Assembly: GCA_017472305.1 (NCBI GenBank)
Contig: JAFUQP010000034.1
Coordinates: 34,103 to 98,102, forward strand
DNA from: Clostridia bacterium
GTDB taxonomy: Bacteria > Bacillota > Clostridia > Oscillospirales > CAG-272
Direction: 5' to 3'
Length of the DNA stretch: 64,000 bases
Notes under the pieces: generated by a model
Told to the model about the DNA's origin: nothing
What the model saw: the letters and a program-made list of their open reading frames with translations, nothing else
Database searches by the model: none
Position numbers and translations under genes: made by a program
Shown here: positions 43,491 to 53,000 of the stretch, one piece after another
How positions within the stretch are numbered: the stretch's first letter is position 1
Layout of the letters: every line of letters starts with the position of its first letter

Positions 43491-46400
43491 TCAGTTAGGG
43501 GTCTCGGCACAGAAGTACTGAGTGTAGTAGCAAACCTTCGTCCATGAATTCTCAACGCCCTCGAAGGTATACTTATCCATAAGCTTCGTGAGAAGCTCCG
43601 CAAGGTCCTCGTCAACGATTACTGTACCGATGCGGACGTCGCCCTCCTCGATAGTTTCGTCAAGGATTTCGTTATATCCGACGGTAATTACTCTGTCAAG
43701 GTAAACCGAGATTTCGTCGGTAAGGTCTGCGCCTGTGCCGTGGTAGATTCCCTGAAGAACCTCGTTAACCTTATAGGTTGCGTCATACTCCTCGTACTCA
43801 GCGCCCCAAAGCTCGCGAAGGAAGGCTACGAAGTTTGTGTCATTGTTATAGGTTGCGTCCTCAAACGCCTCCTCGAGCCAAGAAAGAACCTGTTCGTCCT
43901 TTGCGGTCTTGGTGGGCTTGCCGTCAGGATCCTTCTCGCCGCTGTAAACTCCGAATACTACGTCGTCTACGTTATACTCGTCGTACTTCTCGTCGAAGTC
44001 CTCGCCCCACAGCGTCTTGAGATAAAGCTCGAGGTAGTAGAGCTTTGCCGCGGGAGTGCTTCTGAGATACTCGATATAGAGGTCGCCCTCGGTCTTACCG
44101 AAGTTGAAGCCCTCAAGCTCAATCATCTTTGAAATGGACTTATCAAAGATAAGAGTGGAATAAGTGAAATCTGCGTAGAGGAACGAACCGACCTTTCCGT
44201 CGCTTCTCTTCTCTCTGTAATAGCCGTCGGCACCCTTTTCAACCTCGATGCCGCCTGCAATAATTCCGTTATTTCCGCCGCTCTCGGTTTCAATATAGGT
44301 GAAGTAGCCGGGAGATGCGAGTGTAAATCTGTGATATCCCTCGTCGCCTATCTTCTCAAGCTTGAACTTAATTTCGCCAACCTCGTATACGTCGTAGAAA
44401 GCAATGTCGATGTAGTAATCAACGCCCGCCTCAAGGTATGCTATCATATAGCAGTTCTCGTCCTCGGGATTAACCTCGCTCGGTCTGTATACGTTGGAGT
44501 AGGTGAGCCAGGTGGACTCGCGGGTCTCAAGGTCTCTGTTGACGAATATCCAGCCGTTGGTTCCGCCACCCATAGAATAAGACGTTATCTTATAGGTGCC
44601 GGACTCGGTAGGTCTGAATCTGTAGAGGAGTCCTCTCGGCATAATTACTCTGTTGTAGTAAACCGAGTTCGGGAAGTCCTCAGGGTCGGTTACGGTGCCG
44701 TTATCGGAGAGAATAGCGTCGTATGCCGAGAAGGGAGCAAGTCCCTTGATGGGGTCCTCAAGCTGCTCGGGAATACCGTCGTCATCTCTGTCGTAGTACG
44801 CCTCGTAGTAACAGCAGAACTCAAGCCATGCGTTTTCGTATTCCTTGTCGCCGTCGCGCGCAACCCTCTTAAGCAGCTGCATAAGCTCCTCGTTTACGGG
44901 GCAGCAGCCGTTTACCGATGCGTTGGACGCATAGTTACAGTAGTTAATAAACTCAGCGGCGTAGCTCTTATCAATAGCGATATAGTACGCGGTGGTTTCG
45001 CCCGAAAATCTCGTATAGCCCATAAGGTTTGCGAGAAGTATGGGTCCTTCGGCAGTGCCGACGTGGTAGTAGCCGTCAACCTCGCTCTTAACAAGCTCAG
45101 GGAATTCGGTATACTGACCGATAGCGTTCTCATTTTCTGCCGCGAAGCGGTAAATGAAGGTATCCGAGTCGATATCCTCGATGTCGCAGATACGAAGGTC
45201 CTTAAGATATACTCTGTCCTCACCGACGTTGTCGGAGTCGTCCTTAATATATATCACGGAAATTTCGTACTCGCCCGCTTCCTTCGCTACGTATGCGTAG
45301 CAGGTCTCAAAAGTACCCGAGTCGGTCTCTCCGGAGATGGAATAAATGTCCTTTTTGTCAACCAAAACGTACATTATGTCGGCTCCGCGCTCGGTAGAGG
45401 AGAAGTAATCAAATGCAACGACGTCGCCTGCCTCAAGCGTTACGTTCATAAAGAGCTGGGTATAGGAGTCCTCGTAGTTGACGTTGGTTGATACTATGCA
45501 CTTCTCTGCTCCGCAGGCAGTGCCGTCACAGTCCACTCCGTCGCAGCCTGCGCCGTGCTTAAGGGTAATAATGAAGGGCCATGAGTATTCGTCGTCGGGG
45601 TCGTTGGCAAAGCTAATCTTGTTTCTGTCAATAGTTGCTGAAGCCGTGCCTGCGTACTTGACGAAGGCTGCATACATATCGTCCTCGGAGGGCATCTGTA
45701 CGTTAGGCTTGATTTTAGGAGTAATATCAGCAAGGCTCTTTACAACCTGCTGCTTGTAGTCCTCAGCCGAGAAGTGGTCGAAGATTATTCTGAATGCCCT
45801 CTCGCTCGGGAGCGCTCCGCTCTCGATAAGAGCTACGGTGCCGTACTTGTCAATAACAACCGAGGTCGGGAAGCCCGTAATACCGAATGCCGAGGTAACA
45901 CCCTCGTTATCCTTCGCCATATCGAAGGTAAGCTTGACATCATAGGTCGAATAGAAGCTGTCCTTGAAGGTCTTGATTTCCTCAGCGGAGTCCTGCTGGT
46001 CAAGAGCGACTATCGCAACCTTGTCCTTATACGCTCCGTAAACTGTTTCCATATAAGGGAACTCGGTTATGCAGTAGTCACAGGTGGTGAACCAGAAGTT
46101 AAGGAGCACCATCTCCTTTCCCTCGTCGAAATAAGACTTCAGAGTCTTTGTCTTTCCGTCGGTCGTGGTAAAGGCGAAGTCGTACATAATGTCGCCAAGC
46201 TTCAGAGTCTTACCCGCAACCTTCGTATCGGTTACGAGAGAGGTGGATATTTTAATAGAAGTAGTCGCGCCGACAAGCGGATAGTGGCTCTCGGCATTAT
46301 AGCCCTTGCCGGGGTCTACTACCGCAGCGTAGCTGCCCGTCTTATCAAGGCTGACGGTTGCAACGCCCTCCGCGTTGGTTACGCAGTAATCCTTGAAATC

Positions 46401-46727
46401 GGTCATATCGGCTGAGCCGTCCTTGAAGCCGTAAATGTAAACGGTCGTTCCCGCAATCGGCATTCCTCCGACGGTTTCCAGCTTCACGGTGTAGGTGGAC
46501 ATCTCCGGGGTTGTTCCGCTTCCGCCCGTACCCGAGCCACCCGTTCCCTGGTTACCCGAGTCACCGCTGCCGCCCGTTCCCTGGTTGCCCGAGCCGTCGC
46601 TTGTGCCGCCGCCCGAGCCGTCGCCCGACTCACCGTCATCCGCGCAGGACGAGAGCGAAACCATAAGGGTGCTGACGAGCATCAGGATTGCAACGAGTAG
46701 CGCAATCAATCTCTGTGTTCTTTTCAT
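43491..46727 (-). CDS. Large lipoprotein with TlpA/ResA-like thiol redox domain
   Basis: A 1078-residue lipoprotein (lipobox LSSCADD, then a ~45-residue Gly/Ser/Thr/Asp spacer). A carboxypeptidase-regulatory-like domain (YTVKLETVGGMPIAGTTVYI) comes first. A redoxin domain follows at about residues 185-320 with NFWFTTCDYCITEF, active cysteines C216 and C219, and the GITGFPTSVVID cis-proline loop. Downstream are beta-rich sandwich segments (VVAFDYFSSTERGADIMYVL; GTYKITSYSMGG) and short helical modules with the pattern ELxxLLxx...ENxWxxxCxYxxxY seen near residues 610-650 and 1035-1075. It probably reduces or exchanges disulfides outside the membrane; its partner is unknown. GAGGAG precedes the ATG. 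Confidence 0.82.
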   Translation of the reverse strand: MKRTQRLIALLVAILMLVSTLMVSLSSCADDGESGDGSGGGTSDGSGNQGTGGSGDSGNQGTGGSGTGGSGTTPEMSTYTVKLETVGGMPIAGTTVYIYGFKDGSADMTDFKDYCVTNAEGVATVSLDKTGSYAAVVDPGKGYNAESHYPLVGATTSIKISTSLVTDTKVAGKTLKLGDIMYDFAFTTTDGKTKTLKSYFDEGKEMVLLNFWFTTCDYCITEFPYMETVYGAYKDKVAIVALDQQDSAEEIKTFKDSFYSTYDVKLTFDMAKDNEGVTSAFGITGFPTSVVIDKYGTVALIESGALPSERAFRIIFDHFSAEDYKQQVVKSLADITPKIKPNVQMPSEDDMYAAFVKYAGTASATIDRNKISFANDPDDEYSWPFIITLKHGAGCDGVDCDGTACGAEKCIVSTNVNYEDSYTQLFMNVTLEAGDVVAFDYFSSTERGADIMYVLVDKKDIYSISGETDSGTFETCYAYVAKEAGEYEISVIYIKDDSDNVGEDRVYLKDLRICDIEDIDSDTFIYRFAAENENAIGQYTEFPELVKSEVDGYYHVGTAEGPILLANLMGYTRFSGETTAYYIAIDKSYAAEFINYCNYASNASVNGCCPVNEELMQLLKRVARDGDKEYENAWLEFCCYYEAYYDRDDDGIPEQLEDPIKGLAPFSAYDAILSDNGTVTDPEDFPNSVYYNRVIMPRGLLYRFRPTESGTYKITSYSMGGGTNGWIFVNRDLETRESTWLTYSNVYRPSEVNPEDENCYMIAYLEAGVDYYIDIAFYDVYEVGEIKFKLEKIGDEGYHRFTLASPGYFTYIETESGGNNGIIAGGIEVEKGADGYYREKRSDGKVGSFLYADFTYSTLIFDKSISKMIELEGFNFGKTEGDLYIEYLRSTPAAKLYYLELYLKTLWGEDFDEKYDEYNVDDVVFGVYSGEKDPDGKPTKTAKDEQVLSWLEEAFEDATYNNDTNFVAFLRELWGAEYEEYDATYKVNEVLQGIYHGTGADLTDEISVYLDRVITVGYNEILDETIEEGDVRIGTVIVDEDLAELLTKLMDKYTFEGVENSWTKVCYYTQYFCAETPN

Positions 46728-46805
46728 TTTTTCTCCTCTTTCTTCGGGAATTCAACCTATGTACAAAAGCACAAAAAGTGCAAAAACCCGTAATTATACA
46801 TTGTT

Positions 46806-46835
46806 ATTGTAACACATCAAGTCAAGTGTTGTCAA
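46806..46835 (-). promoter_or_regulatory. Predicted promoter of the TlpA-like lipoprotein gene
   Basis: Minus strand TTGACA (46830-46835) and TACAAT (46806-46811), 18-base spacer, about 80 bases before the ATG. Confidence 0.7.
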
Positions 46836-46943
46836 TAGTAAAAAAATGAATATTCGGTTAATTCAAATTTGTAGTATTTATTCCTTATGCAATGCGTTTA
46901 ATATTTATTTACAATTTTATATATATTATATTTAATATATTAC

Positions 46944-46972
46944 TTGCATTTTTTGTAGTTTTATGGTACAAT
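46944..46972 (+). promoter_or_regulatory. Predicted promoter of the S8 protease / opp block
   Basis: TTGCAT (46944-46949) and TACAAT (46967-46972), 17-base spacer, 57 bases before the start codon at 47030. Confidence 0.7.
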
Positions 46973-47029
46973 AAACATTGCGTATTCGACTTTCGGTCGT
47001 TTGCAGCAAAAGTGAGAAAGGCAAACATA

Positions 47030-50000
47030 ATGGCAAAGAAACAAAGACTCATCAGATTGACGGGTGCGGTTGTGCTCCTCATCACGGTTATTTCCGTGGT
47101 GTTCAGCCTCTGCCTCTCGGCAATGGGTGAAGGAGCAGGCGGCAGCGCGGGTGCTGCTATGCAGGGCTCCTCTATCACCAAGCTCGACGGTAGCGCAAAG
47201 CCTAACCTCGAGAACTACTTCGGAAGCTCGGTGCAGAAGCTGCCGAGCACGGTAAAGGAGTCCGACGAGATATCTCTTATTATAGAGATGCCGACGAACA
47301 CTCTCCTTTCCGCCTACAATAATTCAAAAAGCGACCTCACTCTTTCAGAGTTCGCCAAGAGTGACGAGGGACTTAAGATTAAGTCCGAAATTGACTCCGA
47401 GGCAAAACGCTTCAAGAGGCTTCTTGATAATGCTGATATTCGCTACACCGACGGTCTTTCCTACGACACGGTGCTTGCGGGATTTGAGATTGTTATCAAG
47501 GCGCGTGACTTCGAGGACGTATGCGACGTTATCGGCAGCAAGGCTACGGTAGTTGTCGGCGAGGAATACGAGGCTGCTGAAACGAAGCTTGTCAACAACA
47601 AGGTTGACGTTCAGGACACCGGTATATTCAACAGCGAGGGCTTCGGCTACGACGGAACGGGTATGCTCGTTGCGGTTCTCGATACCGGTCTTGACTACTA
47701 CCACTCGGCATTCTCCGAGCTTAACTTCGACTCCACGGGAATGAGAGTAACGATTGACACAGTCAGAGATATGCTCGACGAGCGCAATACCAGCGCCGAA
47801 AGCAAGGTTCCCGGGCTCACCGCAGAGGACGTTTACATAAGCACGAAGGTTCCCTACGGCTTCGACTATGCCGACGGCGACTCCGACGTATTCCCTCTCC
47901 TCTCGAACCACGGAACTCACGTCGCGGGCGTTATCGCGGGTGACGACGACGTTATCACGGGTGTTGCTCCCAACGCGCAGCTTGCGATATTCAAGATTTT
48001 CTCCGACGTTCAGGCGACCGCGCGTACCTCTTGGATTCTTGCGGCTCTTGACGACTGTGTAAACCTCGGTGTTGACGTAATCAACATGTCTATCGGTACG
48101 GGCTGCGGCTTCAGCCGTGAGAACGACAAGGAATGGACCGCGGGCGTTTATGAGAGAATCCGCAATCAGGGCATCTCGATGGTGGTTGCTGCATCGAACA
48201 GCTTCAACTCCACCTACGGCTCCGAAAAGAACGGTAACCTCGGTCTTACCTCTAACCCCGACAGCGCGACCGTTGGCTCTCCCTCTACATACAAGGGTAC
48301 TCTTTCGGTTGCTTCCATCGAGGGCGCAAAGACTCCTTACCTTACTTACAACGGAAAGATTATATACTTCATCGAGTCCACCGACCGAGTTGCTGAGGAA
48401 AAGAATTTCCTTGACGATATACTCGAGGACGGACAGACCCGTGCGGAGCTTGAGTACGTTACAATCCCCGGCGCCGGCGACAACTCCGACTACTCGGGCA
48501 TTGACGTTACCGGCAAGATAGTTCTCGTTCGACGCGGATATACCTCGTTTGAGGACAAGGCGAATATCGCGGAGGCGAAGGGCGCACTCGGCGTTATCAT
48601 CTACAACAACGTATCGGGTGACATAAAGATGAACGTCGGTGAGACGAAGATTGCCGTTGCCTCGATTTCGCAGGACGACGGTGAGATGCTCGCCGAGGCA
48701 GGAAGCGGTACTATCATTATCGACCGCTCGCAGACCTCCGGTCCCTTTATGTCGGACTTCTCGTCCTGGGGACCTACACCGAGCCTTGAGATAAAGCCCG
48801 AGATTACCGCGCACGGCGGCTCGATACTCTCCTCGGTGCCCGGTCAGAGCTACGACAGAATTTCGGGTACGTCTATGGCGTCGCCCAACGTTGCGGGCGT
48901 TACCGCGCTTCTGCGTCAGTACGTAAAGACGAACTATCGGAAGATTACCGGCGAAGCATTTAACGATAGCTACGAGCACAGAGTTAAGCTTACCGAGCTT
49001 GTTAATCAGCTTATGATGTCGACTGCCGACATTGTAATCAACAAAAACGGACTTCCCTACGCCGTAAGAAAGCAGGGAGCAGGACTTGCCAATCTCACAG
49101 CATCTGCAAAGACAACCGCATATATTATCACCTATGACAGAACCAAGACCGCCTTTACCGAGGAAGCCGCTATGGACAAGACCAAGATTGAGCTTGGCGA
49201 CGACCCCGATAAGACCGGTGTATATACTCTTAACTTCTCGGTTAAGAACTTCGGTACGTCCTCTCTCACCTATTCCCTCTCGACCTACGTGCTAACCGAG
49301 GGTGTAAGCGAGACCAAGACTAGCCACAACGAAACCACCGTTACCGAGGAGGCCTACGAGCTTACCGGAGCTGAAGTTTCCTTCACGGTTACTGGCGGAA
49401 CTAAGGACGGAAGCCGTCTTACCGTTGCGGCAGGAGCAACCGCAAACGTTATCCTCACAATCAAGCTCACCGACGAGAACAAGAAATATCTTGACGAGTC
49501 CTTTGAGAACGGTATGTACGTTGAGGGCTTCGTTAAGCTCGACGGCGAGGGCGGCGCTGTAAAGCTCGGCGCTCCCTTCCTTGCATTCTACGGTGACTGG
49601 ACCGAGGCGCCTCTCTTCGACCTTGACTACTTTGAGACCAACAAGGACGAGATTGACGACGCTATCGACATCTACGACAAGAACCTTGCAGACGCTTACG
49701 CTACCCGTCCTATAGGTGGCATCAACAGCGACTACGTAAGCTACCTCGGCTCTTACTACTACGAGCAGAACCCCGATAACAGACTTATCGCGGCTGACAG
49801 AGCTCACATATCTCTTTCCAACCACACAGATTCGATTAACTCCATAAGCTACGTTTGGGCAGGTATGCTCCGTAACGCAGAGAAAATCGACATAGTTATC
49901 ACAGAGGACGCAACCGGTGAGGTTGTCTACAAGACCACAGACACCTGGGTGAGAAAGTCCTACGGCGACGGCGGCTCGATATATCCCTCGAACGTCGACG

Positions 50001-53000
50001 TTGATTTCAGTGCGATAGAGCACAACCTCAAGAACAACACCGCCTACACGGTAACCCTCACGGGTAAGCTCCACTATGGCGACGGCGGTCTTGAGACCAA
50101 CGACAACAACACCTTCACCTTCCCCTTCGTTACCGACTTCGAGGCGCCCGTAGTCACCGACTGTGAGTTCTACACCGAGTACGACCGTTCGGAGAAGAAA
50201 ACGAGGCTGTTTGCCCGCGTTGCGGTTTACGATAACCACTACGCAATGTCTATGCTGTTCGGTACCGTCAAGTACAACGCGTCGCTCGGCGACCTTGAGT
50301 ACGTGGCATTCGAAAGATATATGACTCCCGTATACTCCGACTTCAACACCACAAACTACGTGGTATACGAGCTTACCGACTGCCTCGGCGATATTATGCA
50401 GAGCTACAACAAGAACACCTTCACGGTTTACTGCTACGACTACGCGCTCAACAACGCGGCGTACGAGATAGCTCTTCCCGACGATTTCACGGCGTTCTTC
50501 TTCAACGAAAGCTCTAACGAAACGCTCGAAACCCTTGACCTCGGCGGCGGAAACACCCTCGACGTGAAGCTTGAGCTCCGTCCCAACGAGGTATACACCC
50601 TTGCTCCTTCGGTTTATCCCGAGGGCGAGTGGTCTGAGTTCCTCACCTACTCCTCGTCGAACTCGAAGGTTGCTAAAATAGTTGGCAACAAGGTGCTTGC
50701 ACTCTCCGAGGGCTACACGAAGATTACGGCGAAAATCACCGACCACGAAAACCCGAGCCAAGAAGCACTTGAAGCAAGCTTCGGTCTTAAGGTCGCGGGC
50801 AGAGCCTACACCAAGCCCTGCGCTGACAGGTTTGATATTTACGGCTATAACGTTCTCAAGGCGTTCTTCAAGCTGAACTCCGAGGATCGTGACATAGGTG
50901 CTACCGGTGACACTATGATGTTCAACGGTGACGACCTCACTCTGAAAATGTATCCGTCGGAGTCGGTAAGACTGCTTTATGACCTTGTAGCCTACTTCCC
51001 CTCCGATACGAAGGTTGAATTCAAGTCAAGCCGAAGCGAGTACGCAACTGTTGATGAAAACGGTATTGTAACCGCTGTGGCAGAGGGTAACGCAAACATT
51101 ACGGTAAAGGTTACCGTTGAGGGCAGCCGTACGAGCATTACCAAGACTATAAAGGTTGAGGTCAAGGAGCCCTGGGTTACCTCGGGTCCCTCTCTTGCAG
51201 GCTACTACGGTGCCGGCGAGGGTAACGGCGGTAAGGTTATATTCCCCTCGAATATTGCCGTTACCGAAATAGGACCGTACGCGTTCTCCAACTTCAACTA
51301 CATTCCCAAGACCGAGGACGACGAAATCTCCGACGAGGTTCCCGAGACCACCAAGATTTGGTACGTTGGTGACTCGGAGTTCATAACGAAGGTTAAAGAG
51401 GTCGTTATTCCCGAGGGCGTTGAGCGCATAGGCCCGTATGCCTTTGCAGGTCTATCAGCACTCACGAAGGTTACCCTTCCCTCAACTCTTGAAACGATTG
51501 ATTACGGCGCGTTCTACGGCTGTACGGCACTCGAGGTCGTAGAGGGACTTGAGAACGTTAAGTTCATCAACCAGGGCGCGTTCCAGAACTGTGCTCTGAA
51601 GGGTGACGCAAACGGAAAGATTACTCTTACGAAGGCAGTTGCTATTTCCGACTACGCCTTCGCAGGAAACAAGGCACTCAAGGAGATAGTCCTTGAAAAC
51701 GATACCCGCTCGGTTGGCGCGTACGCCTTTGCAGGCTGCTCGGCACTTGAGTCGGTTACCATCAAGGCAGAGTGGATTAAGCTCGGCAAGTACGTATTCT
51801 CCGACTGTAAGAAGCTCACCTCGGTATCTGTTAACGCGGCGGTTATTCCCGAGGGCGCGTTCAACGAGTGTACGGCACTCAAGACGGTTACCCTCGGCAA
51901 GGACGTAAGCGTTATAGGCGCTTATGCCTTCAGAAACACCGGCGTTGAAAAGTTCAACGTGCTGGAAGGCAACAGAACCTTCACGGTAGGCAACAACCTT
52001 CCCCTGATTCTTGACTCCAACGGTATGAGAATTGTGCTGGTTGCTCCCGCGCTTACCGAGCTTCCCACAGGATTTGACGTATCGAAAATAACCTCTATCG
52101 GCAACGCGGCATTCTCGGGAAGCAAGATTACCTCGGTTTCTCTTCCCTACGTAACCGAAATCGGCGACTATGCATTCTCCTATGCGGAAAATCTTTCGAG
52201 CGTTGACTTTACAGCACTTAAGAGCGTTGGAAAGTACGCGTTCGAGGCTACCGCTCTCACTAGTGTTCCCGTAGATATCACGAAGGAAACGAAGCTCGGC
52301 TCATACGTATTCCTCTCCTCTGATATTACCTCGGTTAACTTCGGCAACGCATGGCTTGACGGCAAGGTTGGCTATGAAATTCCCGAGGGCGCGTTCATGA
52401 ACTGCCTGTCACTTACAAGCGTTGTGCTTGGCGACGGTGTCAAGGTTGGCAGAGGCGCGTTTATGATTAGCTCGGACAACTACAGCTTTGCAAGCTACGA
52501 GTACAACAAGAAGGTTTGGAACGCTGAGACCGAGTCCTACGACACAAGGAAGATGAACGTATACTACTACGTATTCCTCTCCTCGCTTGAAAGCCTCGAG
52601 ATAGGCGACGGCGTGACTCTTGGCGACTATGCCTTCCACGGCGCGTCGAAGCTGCAGACCGCTACACTTGGCAACGGTACTGTAATCGGCGACTACGCAT
52701 TCTATAACTGCAAGAGCCTCGCGACTCTCGACCTCTCGAAGGTCAAGTCGATTGGCGACTATGCATTCTCGGGCGGCGTGTACTACCAGTATGATGCTAA
52801 CCCCCTTGAGAGCGCGGCTTCCATCTTCGTTACAAACGAGGGTAATTACGCATTCTCCTACTACACCCCCGCACTTGTGAGTGTAGACCTCTCGAGCCTT
52901 GAGGAGCTTGGCAATTACGCATTCTCCTACTGCAGAGAGCTATCCTCCGTAACTCTCGGAGCTTCGCTGACGAAGGTTCCCGAGGCGGCATTTATGGCCT

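Noticed and set aside
46892-47029. Start of the S8 protease at 46892 giving an extra hydrophobic segment
   Set aside because: It lies upstream of the predicted -35/-10 boxes (46944-46972) and has no ribosome site; a normal signal segment follows the ATG at 47030.
47345-48979. Long minus-strand reading frame (544 codons) inside the protease gene
   Set aside because: Antisense shadow of a well-supported gene. It has no recognisable motifs, and such frames recur opposite most GC-balanced genes in this window.
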